NCBI GenBank assembly: GCA_014859375.1
Contig: JACUUH010000006.1
Coordinates: 1-64,000, forward strand
DNA: 64,000 nt
Origin: Gammaproteobacteria bacterium
Lineage (GTDB): Bacteria > Pseudomonadota > Gammaproteobacteria > Nitrosococcales > Methylophagaceae
Direction of reading: 5' to 3'
Shown here: positions 32,986 to 45,285 of the stretch, piece by piece
Position numbering within the stretch: position 1 is the stretch's first letter
Layout of the letters: every line of letters starts with the position of its first letter
Made by a program: the position numbers and the translations under genes
Notes under the pieces: generated by a model
What the model was told of the DNA's origin: nothing
Seen by the model: the letters and a program-made list of their open reading frames with translations, nothing else
The model's database searches: none

Positions 32986-33297
32986 TTAGGCTTTGATGCC
33001 AGTGATTTCGATTTCAGTGAAAGACTGACGGTGCCCCATCTGTCTACGATAATGTTTACGGCGATGGAATTTGATAATTTTAACTTTATCCGAACGACCA
33101 TTAGCAGCAACTGTTGCAGTTACTTTAGCGCCATCTAAGTAAGGAGCGCCAACTTTAACGTCATCACCTTCGCCAATCAAAAGCACTTTATCTAACTCAA
33201 CTGTATCACCAGCTTCTGCAGATAATTTTTCTACACGGAGCTTTTCGCCCTCTTTAACACGGTACTGTTTACCACCAGTCGCGATAATAGCGTACAT
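32986..33297 (-). CDS. rplU: 50S ribosomal protein L21
   Basis: [25 protein letters not shown]; start at 33297. Confidence 0.99.
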   Translation of the reverse strand: MYAIIATGGKQYRVKEGEKLRVEKLSAEAGDTVELDKVLLIGEGDDVKVGAPYLDGAKVTATVAANGRSDKVKIIKFHRRKHYRRQMGHRQSFTEIEITGIKA

Positions 33298-33465
33298 CGC
33301 TGTCTCCAAAAAATAATTAGATCATTGGGCTGCCCCAACAAAGAACCGAGAATTTTAGCCTCTTTCATCAAAGAGATCAAATATCATTGCAAATATTTGC
33401 GAATGTTTGCTCCACATGAGAAAGTACGCTCTTTTAAAGCATAATTACATAGGCAGATTATCGCT

Positions 33466-34434
33466 GTGGATATTCAATCCATTTACTCATTAATAAAAGA
33501 TGATATGTCCTCTGTTGATGCAATGATTCAATCGCGTCTGCAGTCAGATGTTGTCTTAATCAATCAACTTGGTTACTACATAATCAATAGTGGTGGTAAA
33601 CGACTGCGCCCAGCATTAGCGATTTTATGCGCTCGCGCATGTGGTTATCAGGGTACTCAACATATCAATCTTGCGACTATCATTGAGTTTATTCATACCG
33701 CAACATTATTGCATGATGATGTCGTTGATAACTCAGAACTGCGCCGAGGTCGCGAAACAGCAAATAACTTATGGGGCAATGAAGCCAGCGTATTGGTTGG
33801 TGATTTCTTGTATACCCGTTCATTTGAAATGATGGTTGAAATGGACTCGATGCGCTTGATGCAAATTCTATCGCACACCACAAATGTGATTGCTGAAGGT
33901 GAAGTCTTACAATTGCTCAACTGTCATGATGCTGACACCACTGAACAACGCTATCTTGAGGTTATCCACCACAAAACGGCTAAATTATTTGAAGCCGCTG
34001 GGCAACTTGGTGCGGTCATTTCACAATCCAGCCCTGACATAGAACAGGCAATGGCAAACTATGCCATGCATCTCGGCAGCGCATTCCAACTGGTTGATGA
34101 CTTATTAGATTACAGTGAATCTAGCGATACCATTGGTAAAAACATTGGTGACGATCTGGCTGAAGGCAAACCAACTTTACCGCTGATTTTTGCAATGAAA
34201 CATGGCAGTAAAGCGCAAGCGCAGATTATTCGTGAAGCCATTGAAAATGGTCAACGCGATAAAATTGACGATATTATTACCATCATCCAGGAAACTGGTG
34301 CTATCGACTACACATCGCAAGCAGCACAAAATGAAGTTGAACAAGCAAAGGCGGCACTGTCGATGATTGTTGATTCGGACTACAAGCAAGCATTAATCAG
34401 CTTGGCTGAGTTTTCAGTTAATCGTAGCTATTAA
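33466..34434 (+). CDS. ispB: Octaprenyl diphosphate synthase (GTG start)
   Basis: GGKRLRPALA, LLHDDVVDNSELRRG, LVDDLLDY. Confidence 0.95.
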   Translation: MDIQSIYSLIKDDMSSVDAMIQSRLQSDVVLINQLGYYIINSGGKRLRPALAILCARACGYQGTQHINLATIIEFIHTATLLHDDVVDNSELRRGRETANNLWGNEASVLVGDFLYTRSFEMMVEMDSMRLMQILSHTTNVIAEGEVLQLLNCHDADTTEQRYLEVIHHKTAKLFEAAGQLGAVISQSSPDIEQAMANYAMHLGSAFQLVDDLLDYSESSDTIGKNIGDDLAEGKPTLPLIFAMKHGSKAQAQIIREAIENGQRDKIDDIITIIQETGAIDYTSQAAQNEVEQAKAALSMIVDSDYKQALISLAEFSVNRSY

Positions 34435-34450
34435 AACGAGTAATTGATCC

Positions 34451-34753
34451 ATGGCTGAGATATACACACATCACGTCTTTTTTTGCACACATTCACGTGA
34501 TGATGGCACAGCTTATTGCCAACAACATGGTTCAAGTGCTTTGCGTGACTATGCTAAACAACGCATCAAAGAGTTAAAACTTAAAAAAGTACGCATCAAC
34601 AATGCCGGCTGTCTTAATCGCTGTAAGTTAGGCCCAATTATTGTCGTTTATCCAGAAGGTATTTGGTATCAATGTAAAACCCAAGCCGACGTAGATGAAA
34701 TTATCGAATCACATGTTCAAAATGGCATTATTGTAAAAAGGCTACAAAAATGA
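34451..34753 (+). CDS. Thioredoxin-like [2Fe-2S] ferredoxin
   Basis: HVFFCTHSR..., NNAGCLNRCKLGPIIVVYPEGIWY; Cys spacing of thioredoxin-like ferredoxins. Confidence 0.88.
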   Translation: MAEIYTHHVFFCTHSRDDGTAYCQQHGSSALRDYAKQRIKELKLKKVRINNAGCLNRCKLGPIIVVYPEGIWYQCKTQADVDEIIESHVQNGIIVKRLQK

Positions 34754-35607
34754 CTCCAGATGACTATTGTCAGGATAAGGCTGCCAAAAGTGGTTCTAGC
34801 TTTTATTACAGTTTTCGCTTTTTACCCAAATTACAACGTCAAGCCATTATTGCCCTGTACGCATTTTGCCGTGAAGTTGATGATGCGGTTGATGAAATAG
34901 CTGACATCGACGTCGCTCGCAAGACCTTGGATTGGTGGCGTGATGAGCTTCATCAAACCTTTGCAGGCAATCCCAGTCATCCAGTAGGCAGAGCCTTAGT
35001 TACGGCAATAAATAACTTTAATTTACATGAAGAATATTTCATGGAAATTATTGATGGCATGGAAATGGATTTAGAACAGTTTTCCTATCCCGAATTTAAA
35101 CAGTTAGCCTTATATTGCCATCGAGCAGCCAGTGTAGTCGGTTTATTATCTGTCGAAATTTTTGGCTATAGCGATCGTAAAACACTTAAATATGCTGAAA
35201 ATCTGGGCATGGCGTTACAACTGACTAATATCATTCGCGATGTAAGAGAAGATGCCGAACGAGGTCGTATCTATCTTCCTGTCGATGAGCTGGAACAATT
35301 CGGTGTTAAAACCGACGATATCCTCAGCCTAAAATCGAGTCCGGAATTAACCGCTTTATTACAATATCAGAGTGATCGCGCTAAACAGTACTACCAACAG
35401 GCCATGCAATTTTTACCTGATGTTGATCGTTACAACCAACGCACGGGGTTAATTATGGCTGCTATTTATCGCGCAACCCTAGATGAAATAGAACAAGATG
35501 GTTTTCAAGTAATGCATCATCGCGTGTCATTAACACCTATCAGAAAGTTATGGATCGCATGGAAAACTGCTCGCGCTGAAAAACAACGTTATAAAAAGCA
35601 GTTATGA
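34750..35607 (+). CDS. hpnD: Presqualene diphosphate synthase HpnD
   Basis: SSFYYSFRFLPKLQRQAIIALYAFCREVDDAVDE; LTNIIRDVREDAERGRIYLP. Confidence 0.92.
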   Translation: MTPDDYCQDKAAKSGSSFYYSFRFLPKLQRQAIIALYAFCREVDDAVDEIADIDVARKTLDWWRDELHQTFAGNPSHPVGRALVTAINNFNLHEEYFMEIIDGMEMDLEQFSYPEFKQLALYCHRAASVVGLLSVEIFGYSDRKTLKYAENLGMALQLTNIIRDVREDAERGRIYLPVDELEQFGVKTDDILSLKSSPELTALLQYQSDRAKQYYQQAMQFLPDVDRYNQRTGLIMAAIYRATLDEIEQDGFQVMHHRVSLTPIRKLWIAWKTARAEKQRYKKQL

Positions 35608-36890
35608 CCGTTGTGATTGTTGGTGGTGGCTGGAGTGGATTAGCCGCAGCAATTACATTAAGTGACAACGGTATCCCAGTACACCTAATTGAATCCGCCA
35701 AACAACTAGGTGGACGCGCACGCAATGTAAGCTGGCAAGATAAAGTGATTGATAATGGCCAACATTTGATGATCGGTGCCTATGATCATATGCTGGCATT
35801 AATGTCATTGATTGATATCGATCACAGTAAACTATTCAAGCGCTATCCAATCGACATAACTATCGTTGATGACATATTTACACCTTTACGCATTTCAGCA
35901 AAAGGTGGCTTGCCCTGGCCATTATCATTGGCATGGAATGTATTTCGTTGTGCCGGACTCTCCGCAGTAGTTCAGCTGGTTCGATTGCAACGTGATATTC
36001 CCAAGCTTCTGGCTAATAACGATATGTCTGTCGCAGACTGGTTACATAGAACCAAACAATCTCAACGCCTAATAAAACAATTGTGGCAGCCGTTATGTCT
36101 GGCAACACTGAATACACCTATCGCAAATGCTTCAGCTCATGTCTTAGCACATGTTCTTAACGACAGTTTAGGTCAAGATCAAGCTGCCGCTGATTTACTG
36201 ATTCCACAGCAGCCACTTGGTACACTTTTTCCACAACCTGCGGCAACATTTTTAATAAAAAATGGCGCTAAAATTAGCTTAGGATGCCGGGTTAAACAAC
36301 TGATTGATGATAATGGTCAAATTACAGGTATCATCACCAATGATGGCAACACCTATTTCGCAGATCATGTGATTATCGCAGCAGGCCCGGCACACTGTGC
36401 AGAGTTGCTTGCACCCATGTTAGCGATGACAAAACCAGATGAATTACCTATTTGTACTGTTTATCTGCAATATCGACAAGAAGTGAGATTGGCTGCGCCC
36501 ATGTTAGGCTTATCTGGCACACACAGTCAGTGGATTTTTGATCGAAGTTTGCAACATCCTGGATTAATGGCTGTTGTGATCAGTGGCCCAGGTTCGCACG
36601 AAAGCCTATCCAAACAAGCGCTTATCGACTGTGTATCGGCAGAAGTGCATCAATTAATTCCATCTATGCCAGCTCAAGCAGAGTCAGCTTTTGTCATCCG
36701 TGAAAAACGAGCCACATTTGCAAGCACCATTGCTTACCAACAACAGCGTCCAACACATAAAACATCAACCAAAGGTTTATGGCTCGCTGGTGACTTTGTC
36801 GCTAATAATTATCCTGCAACACTAGAGGGCGCAATTCGTAATGGTGAACAGTGTGCCCATGCAATTCTGGCCGAACAGAATCTAACTTAA
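35604..36890 (+). CDS. hpnE: Hydroxysqualene dehydroxylase HpnE
   Basis: VVIVGGGWSGLAAAITLSDNGIPVHLIES; FAD amine-oxidase fold; overlaps hpnD. Confidence 0.92.
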   Translation: MTVVIVGGGWSGLAAAITLSDNGIPVHLIESAKQLGGRARNVSWQDKVIDNGQHLMIGAYDHMLALMSLIDIDHSKLFKRYPIDITIVDDIFTPLRISAKGGLPWPLSLAWNVFRCAGLSAVVQLVRLQRDIPKLLANNDMSVADWLHRTKQSQRLIKQLWQPLCLATLNTPIANASAHVLAHVLNDSLGQDQAAADLLIPQQPLGTLFPQPAATFLIKNGAKISLGCRVKQLIDDNGQITGIITNDGNTYFADHVIIAAGPAHCAELLAPMLAMTKPDELPICTVYLQYRQEVRLAAPMLGLSGTHSQWIFDRSLQHPGLMAVVISGPGSHESLSKQALIDCVSAEVHQLIPSMPAQAESAFVIREKRATFASTIAYQQQRPTHKTSTKGLWLAGDFVANNYPATLEGAIRNGEQCAHAILAEQNLT

Positions 36891-36974
36891 CTTGGCTAAA
36901 GTCGAACAAGTCTTCCAGTCTTGTTATACTCCAGCATCTAAATTCTTTGTTTGAATCATTTTTAGGAGTTCGAA

Positions 36975-37343
36975 ATGTCTACACGCGTTAGCTTGCTAGT
37001 ATCGACATTAATCATCTGCTTGACACTCATCGCCTGCTCAGAAAGTGAGACACCGGAAACTCCTGCGCTTTCTAAAACGGCTACAGCCACAGCTACCAGC
37101 AAACAAAATACCGCAAGTGCCACACTAACAGCCGCCACCATACAAAATACTAAAATCGAAGTTGGTATGACCGAACAAGAAGTCAAAGCTATTTTAGGTG
37201 ATCCAAAGATTATTCAAACACGTACTATCGATGATCTAACCATTACTGACAGTGAATGGACTGACAAATCAGGGAAAACCAGCGTGCAATTTCAAAATGG
37301 TAAAGTGAAATTCAATCATTTTTTTCCTGCAAGTGAGGAATAA
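36975..37343 (+). CDS. Lipoprotein with SmpA/BamE-like C-terminal fold
   Basis: Lipobox LIAC; KIEVGMTEQEVKAILGDPKIIQ...FQNGKV. Confidence 0.75.
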   Translation: MSTRVSLLVSTLIICLTLIACSESETPETPALSKTATATATSKQNTASATLTAATIQNTKIEVGMTEQEVKAILGDPKIIQTRTIDDLTITDSEWTDKSGKTSVQFQNGKVKFNHFFPASEE

Positions 37344-38077
37344 TGGATTACACAGCTAAACCGGCTTTTCTCAAAGATAAAGTTATTCTGATCACGGGTG
37401 CCGGTAACGGCATCGGTGCAGCTATTGCTAAGCATTATGCTAGCTATGGTGCCGGTATCATCTTGCTTGATAAAAACATTCCAGCACTTGAAAAAATCTA
37501 CGATGCTATTTTGGAACAAGCTCCTTCCAACACGTCTGCTATTTATCCGCTCGATCTTAAAGGCGCAGGTGTTGAAGATTATGCCGACTTAGCCTCCAGC
37601 ATTAATGATAATTATGGCCGACTTGATGGTATTGTGCACTGCGCGGCAACATTAGGTCAGATTGCACCTATCGCACATCAAGATCCCAAGTCCTGGGCTG
37701 AAACGTTGCATGTTAATCTTACTGCGCCTTATTTACTGACAAAAGCATGTTTACCCTTATTGCAAAAATCTGATACTGCTTCAGTGATTTTTACGACCGA
37801 TGCCAATCAAAATAAAGCCTATCAATCGGCTTATGGTATTGCCAAGGCAGCAATAGAAGCGCTGTCAAAACAACTGGCTGATGAACTGGAGTCAGAGGGA
37901 CGAATTCGCGTCAACTGCATCGATCCGGGAACAGTTAGAACCGATCTACATGCTCGCGCCTACCCGGGGATTGATCCAACGCATTTACCAGAGCCACACG
38001 ATATTACTAATGTCTATTTATTTTTGATGAGTGATGATAGCCTCACGACAACAGGACAGGTTTTAAACGCACAGTAA
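37343..38077 (+). CDS. YciK-like short-chain dehydrogenase
   Basis: ILITGAGNGIGAAIA, YGIAKAAIEALSKQLADE, NCIDPGTVRTDL. Confidence 0.88.
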   Translation: MDYTAKPAFLKDKVILITGAGNGIGAAIAKHYASYGAGIILLDKNIPALEKIYDAILEQAPSNTSAIYPLDLKGAGVEDYADLASSINDNYGRLDGIVHCAATLGQIAPIAHQDPKSWAETLHVNLTAPYLLTKACLPLLQKSDTASVIFTTDANQNKAYQSAYGIAKAAIEALSKQLADELESEGRIRVNCIDPGTVRTDLHARAYPGIDPTHLPEPHDITNVYLFLMSDDSLTTTGQVLNAQ

Positions 38078-38196
38078 CACACCGTCAAACTATTGCCGCA
38101 CCAACCATAACATACTGATATAAAAGGATAATATTAACTTGGCATGTTTATAGCTAGTATCTAATCAAACACAGATACCAGGTAAAGGACATCAAC

Positions 38197-39132
38197 ATGG
38201 CTAAGCAATTAAATTCAGACAACACAAAGTTATCGCTTGTAAGTGATCGTAACCATCCATCAGCATTTATCGAATCACAGCCTAAGCAAGATAGCATCGA
38301 AGCTGTGGCAGCGAGCTTACCCGCAATTTTACAAACCAGTTTAGATTTAGATGATGTTATCGGCTTATTTCATAAGCAAATTAACAACATCCTCAACTAT
38401 GACAGTCTTCACTACCAACACCAAGGCCTGCATTGCGATATTACTATCGGAACACGCAGCCATCATTCATGTAATTACCGCTTGGAAATGAACGGTGTCT
38501 GGCTGGGTGAAATCACCTTCACACGTCGAATTAAATTTGACGATTTCGATAGCGAAAACATTGAAAATTTACTCTGCAAATTGATTTACCCATTACGCAA
38601 TTCATTGCTCTATCGCCAAGCTCAGTCGGCAGCGTTAACCGATGGTTTAACAGGATTAAATAATCGCGCTGCTTTTGATAACAGCCTGAAACGTGAAATT
38701 GATTTAGCACACCGTCAACAAACACCACTATCATTAATCGTGCTTGATATTGATTACTTCAAAGTTGTTAATGATACTTACGGTCACAGCAGTGGCGATC
38801 AAGCATTAAAAAGCCTGGCTGACGTTATCACTGAAACCATGCGTGTCAGTGATATTGCATTTCGATATGGCGGTGAGGAATTTGTACTTATTTTGAGCAA
38901 TACAGATGCACAAGCTGCTGTTGCTGTTGCGGAACGCATACGTGTAGCCGCATCACAACTGTTGTGCACTGATGGTAACCGCAGCTTTGGCTTCACAATC
39001 AGTTTAGGTGTTGCCCAATTAAATCGTGGTGAAAAAGGAACCGCTCTATTTGACCGGGCAGATCATGCTTTGTATCAAGCTAAAAAAACAGGCCGTAACC
39101 AAACTCTGCAAGCAGACAAACCTGTCAATTAA
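38197..39132 (+). CDS. Diguanylate cyclase (GGEEF)
   Basis: DGLTGLNNRAAFDNSL...FRYGGEEFVLIL. Confidence 0.93.
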   Translation: MAKQLNSDNTKLSLVSDRNHPSAFIESQPKQDSIEAVAASLPAILQTSLDLDDVIGLFHKQINNILNYDSLHYQHQGLHCDITIGTRSHHSCNYRLEMNGVWLGEITFTRRIKFDDFDSENIENLLCKLIYPLRNSLLYRQAQSAALTDGLTGLNNRAAFDNSLKREIDLAHRQQTPLSLIVLDIDYFKVVNDTYGHSSGDQALKSLADVITETMRVSDIAFRYGGEEFVLILSNTDAQAAVAVAERIRVAASQLLCTDGNRSFGFTISLGVAQLNRGEKGTALFDRADHALYQAKKTGRNQTLQADKPVN

Positions 39133-39135
39133 AAC

Positions 39136-39164
39136 TAGAAAGCGTTGTTTGCAAACGCTTTCTA
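39136..39164. terminator. Hairpin between convergent GGDEF gene and rluB
   Basis: TAGAAAGCGTT-GTTTGCA-AACGCTTTCTA. Confidence 0.6.
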
Positions 39165-39179
39165 TTAGCTCCAATGGCC

Positions 39180-40055
39180 TTAACGTCCTCTTAAACGTGG
39201 TGAACGTTTAGAACTAGCATCACTACTGACATTTTTTTGACGTGGTTTGACTGTCTCAGTTTTTAATGGTCGGAGTTTTTTCTCACGTTGAGCACGTCCC
39301 GCTTTAGGTGCTTGTTGCGTTTGTAGGCCTACAGCCTCATATAAGGCATCCAAATCCTTGCCTTGTAACATCATCCACTTACCCATTTTTAGCTGGTTTG
39401 GAATAATGATAGGTCCATAACGTACACGCATTAAACGACTGACTTGAACGCCTTGGCTTTCCCATAAACGCCGTACTTCACGATTTCTACCTTCTTGAAT
39501 AACGACATGATACCAATGGTTAGCACCTTCACCGCCTGCTTCCTGAATATCAGCAAATTTGGCTTTACCGTCTTCTAATTCAACACCATCACGTAAAGTC
39601 TGCATCATGTCGGTGGTCACTTCACCTAAGACTCGCACCGCATACTCACGATCCATTTCATTTGATGGATGCATCAATTTATTGGCTAATTCACCATCGG
39701 TAGTCAAAATAATAAGACCGCTGGTATTAATATCTAAACGGCCAACACTGACCCAACGTCCTTGTTCAGGTGTCGGTAGTGCCTGGAAAATGGTGCGACG
39801 ACCTTCCGGATCTTTACGTGTACACACCTCACCTACAGGTTTGTTATATAACAATACTTGCTGCGGTTGTTGCCATAAGCGTTTTGGCGAAAGTGGTTTA
39901 CCATCCAAACGTAAGGTATCGCCGATTTCAGCTTGATCGCCCAAATTGGAAACCTCGCCGTTTCGAGTCACTTTACCTTCCTTGATCCACGTTTCTATTT
40001 GACGTCTTGAACCGTAACCGGCTCGAGCTAATATTTTTTGAATTCTTTCTGACAT
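39180..40055 (-). CDS. rluB: 23S rRNA pseudouridine(2605) synthase
   Basis: S4 domain ERIQKILARAGYGSRRQIETWI; GRLDINTSGLIILTTDGELAN. Confidence 0.95.
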   Translation of the reverse strand: MSERIQKILARAGYGSRRQIETWIKEGKVTRNGEVSNLGDQAEIGDTLRLDGKPLSPKRLWQQPQQVLLYNKPVGEVCTRKDPEGRRTIFQALPTPEQGRWVSVGRLDINTSGLIILTTDGELANKLMHPSNEMDREYAVRVLGEVTTDMMQTLRDGVELEDGKAKFADIQEAGGEGANHWYHVVIQEGRNREVRRLWESQGVQVSRLMRVRYGPIIIPNQLKMGKWMMLQGKDLDALYEAVGLQTQQAPKAGRAQREKKLRPLKTETVKPRQKNVSSDASSKRSPRLRGR

Positions 40056-40102
40056 TTCTGTTGTCTCCCGACATAATGAAATTGATATAACAACATATCG
40101 AC

Positions 40103-41320
40103 TTATTTATAACTTAACCCCATTGCCGCTCGTACTTCTCCAAGGGTATCTTGAGCTACTTCACGCGCGGCTTCATTACCATCTTCAATAATACGTCGGA
40201 TATCTTCCGGGTGTGAGCTTAACTCTTCAGCACGTTGTCGAATTGGTCTAAGTTCTGCTGCAATCGCATCAATTAATGGACCTTTACAGTCCAAACAACC
40301 AATGCCAGCACTGCGACAGCCTTGTTGAACCCATTGTTTTTGATCTTCAGTTGCATACACTTCATGTAATTGCCAAACAGGACATCTATCCGGATCACCT
40401 GGATCGGTACGACGTACACGATTTGTATCGGTTGGCATTTTTTTAATTTTTTCAGTGAGCGACTGTTCTGGTTCACGTAATGAAATGGTATTGCCATAGG
40501 ATTTAGACATTTTTTGACCGTCTAATCCCGGCATTTTAGGCGCTGGTGTTAGTAGCGCTTTTGGCTCAGGCAAAATAACTTTACCACCACCTTCTAAATA
40601 ACCAAACAAACGTTCAGTATCGCCTAATGCTAAATTTTGCTGACTTTTTAGCAATGCGCGAGCAGTTTCCAAGGCTTCAGTATCGCCTTGCTCCTGATAC
40701 GATTTTCGTAAAAGGTTATATAACTTGGCGTTTTTCTTACCCATTTTTTTAATGGCAGCTTCTGCTTTTTGTTCAAAGTCCTTTTCACGACCATAGATAT
40801 GATTAAAGCGGCGCGCTACTTCACGGGTTAACTCAACATGAACAACCTGATCTTCACCTACTGGTACCTGGCCTGCACGATAAATCAAAATATCAGCACT
40901 TTGCAGCAATGGATAACCTAAAAAGCCATAAGTTGATAAGTCTTTTTCTTTTAATTTTTCTTGCTGATCTTTATAGGTCGGAACACGTTCTAACCATGAC
41001 AGTGGCGTAATCATTGATAACAATAAATGTAATTCAGCATGTTCAGGCACTTTGGACTGTAAAAACAATGATACCGCAGATGGCTCGATACCTGCTGCAA
41101 TCCAGTCAATAACCATTTCCCAGACACTTTCTTCGATGACGTGACTATCTTCATAGTGTGTAGTCAACGCATGCCAGTCAGCGACAAAAAAGAAACAATC
41201 AAACTCATGTTGCAGTTTAATCCAGTTTTTAAGCACGCCATGGTAATGACCTAAATGTAACTTACCCGTTGGCCTCATGCCAGAAACTATACGACGGGAT
41301 TGTAATGCTACCGTATCCAA
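40103..41320 (-). CDS. trpS: Tryptophanyl-tRNA synthetase
   Basis: RIVSGMRPTGKLHLGHYHGVL; KMSKSYGN; C-terminal cysteine motif. Confidence 0.97.
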   Translation of the reverse strand: MDTVALQSRRIVSGMRPTGKLHLGHYHGVLKNWIKLQHEFDCFFFVADWHALTTHYEDSHVIEESVWEMVIDWIAAGIEPSAVSLFLQSKVPEHAELHLLLSMITPLSWLERVPTYKDQQEKLKEKDLSTYGFLGYPLLQSADILIYRAGQVPVGEDQVVHVELTREVARRFNHIYGREKDFEQKAEAAIKKMGKKNAKLYNLLRKSYQEQGDTEALETARALLKSQQNLALGDTERLFGYLEGGGKVILPEPKALLTPAPKMPGLDGQKMSKSYGNTISLREPEQSLTEKIKKMPTDTNRVRRTDPGDPDRCPVWQLHEVYATEDQKQWVQQGCRSAGIGCLDCKGPLIDAIAAELRPIRQRAEELSSHPEDIRRIIEDGNEAAREVAQDTLGEVRAAMGLSYK

Positions 41321-41357
41321 AGTGTTCTCCTACGTCTTGTTTGTAACAAGAGTGATC

Positions 41358-43608
<2,251 letters not shown>

Positions 43609-43612
<4 letters not shown>

Positions 43613-44028
43613 AATTGTCTCCCTAATCCTAAGCCCAGCCATGTTGCGCCTAGGCATAGAATGATACTCAGCAGTATATTTAACATTGCTCTGAACAGCG
43701 CACCTGACTGGATCAAGCTAATGGTTTCAAATGAGAATGCTGAAAACGTAGTAAAAGCACCCAATAAACCAATAAAAATAGCTGATCGCCATTCCGCTGA
43801 TAGTGCCAAGCGTTCAACAAAGAGAGTAAATAATACCCCCATTAACAGCGAACCAAGGACGTTTACGGCCAAGGTACCATAAGGAAAATCACGCCCTAGT
43901 AAACGATAGACACCATTAGACACGCCAAACCGAAATACCGCACCTAACGCGCCACCACCAGCGATAGCCAATAACTGTAGCACCTTATTTTTCCAATCAT
44001 CGAAAAGTGAGTAGTTTACCTTATTCAC
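43609..44028 (-). CDS. crcB: Fluoride channel CrcB/Fluc
   Basis: GGGALGAVFRFGVSN; GTLAVNVLGSLLMG; GLLGAFTTFSAFSFE. Confidence 0.94.
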
Positions 44029-44050
44029 GCCAATACTAATAACTCATTGT

Positions 44051-44193
44051 ATTAGGGTCTGTTGATCTTTGATCGCCACCCCTGCTGGAGGCTGTTTTTT
44101 GGTCGAACAAGGCGGGAATGATGCCATGTAGTTATGCTACATAAGTCATTTCCAACGCTGTGGGGCGGAAAAACAACCCCTAAAATTCCTAAT
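44051..44193. repeat. Structured non-coding MITE-like element with ATTAGG/CCTAAT ends
   Basis: Starts ATTAGGGTCTGTTGATC, ends CCCCTAAAATTCCTAAT; central nested hairpin GGAATGA-ATGTAG-TTATG-CTACAT-TCATTTCC; outer arms GCTGTTTTTT / GGAAAAACAAC. Confidence 0.55.
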
Positions 44194-45264
44194 CTATCCT
44201 AACAAAGGATCCAGTTCACCAGATTGATAGCGCTCGACCATTTTAGACAATGGTAATGCTTTTATTTTGCTGGCATGACCTGCACTGCCAAATGCGTCAT
44301 ATCTCGCCTGACAAATTGCCTGCATTGCAGCAGTGGATGCCTTTAAAAACTTGCGCGGATCAAAAATACTGGCATTATTTTCATCATTCAAAAATTGACG
44401 AATAGCGCCTGTTGAGGCCATACGCAGATCCGTATCTATATTAACCTTACGAACGCCATATTTAATGCCTTCGACAATTTCATCTACAGGCACACCATAA
44501 GCTTGTCCAATGTCACCACCATGACTGTTAATGATTTTTAACCAATCTTGTGGAACTGAGCTTGAACCATGCATCACAAAATGGGTATTTGGTAATCGTT
44601 GTTGCAGCGTTTTTAAATGACTAATCGCCAATACATCGCCTGTAGGTGGTTTGGTAAATTTATAAGCACCATGACTGGTTCCGATTGCGACCGCCAGTGC
44701 ATCAACCTTAGTTAAACGCATAAATTCAGCGGCTTCATCTGGATCAGTTAATAACTGACTATGATCCAATTTTTCATCAGAACCATGGCCATCTTCTTTG
44801 CCCATCATCCCGGTTTCCAAAGAACCTAAACAACCAATTTCACCTTCAACCGATACACCACAGGCATGTGCCATTGCTGCAACAGTCCGGGTCACTTCGA
44901 CATTGTAGTCAAAGCGCGATGGTGTTTTCATATCGCTGAGTAATGACCCATCCATCATCACCGAACTAAAGCCAGATTGGATCGATCGTGCACACACATC
45001 TGGCGAGGCACCATGATCTTGATGCATAACCACGGGAATATGTGGATATTGCTCAATAGCGGCCAAAATTAAATGTCTTAAAAATGGCTCGCCAGCATAG
45101 GTTCTAGCACCAGCCGAACCTTGCATGATTACTGGGCTATCAGTAGCATCTGCCGCTTGCATAATCGCTTGAACCTGTTCCATATTGTTCACATTAAATG
45201 CAGGAATGGCAAAACTGTGTTCTGCCGCATAATCTAACAATTGTCGCATTGATACTAAAGCCAT
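44194..45264 (-). CDS. fba: Fructose-bisphosphate aldolase class II, Calvin-cycle subtype
   Basis: [51 protein letters not shown]. Confidence 0.95.
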   Translation of the reverse strand: MALVSMRQLLDYAAEHSFAIPAFNVNNMEQVQAIMQAADATDSPVIMQGSAGARTYAGEPFLRHLILAAIEQYPHIPVVMHQDHGASPDVCARSIQSGFSSVMMDGSLLSDMKTPSRFDYNVEVTRTVAAMAHACGVSVEGEIGCLGSLETGMMGKEDGHGSDEKLDHSQLLTDPDEAAEFMRLTKVDALAVAIGTSHGAYKFTKPPTGDVLAISHLKTLQQRLPNTHFVMHGSSSVPQDWLKIINSHGGDIGQAYGVPVDEIVEGIKYGVRKVNIDTDLRMASTGAIRQFLNDENNASIFDPRKFLKASTAAMQAICQARYDAFGSAGHASKIKALPLSKMVERYQSGELDPLLG

Positions 45265-45285
45265 AACATCACTCCTCAAGCTGAC

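Noticed and set aside
44029-44193. Possible fluoride (crcB-motif) riboswitch upstream of crcB
   Set aside because: No recognisable conserved fluoride-aptamer segments; the sequence looks like a self-contained hairpin element instead
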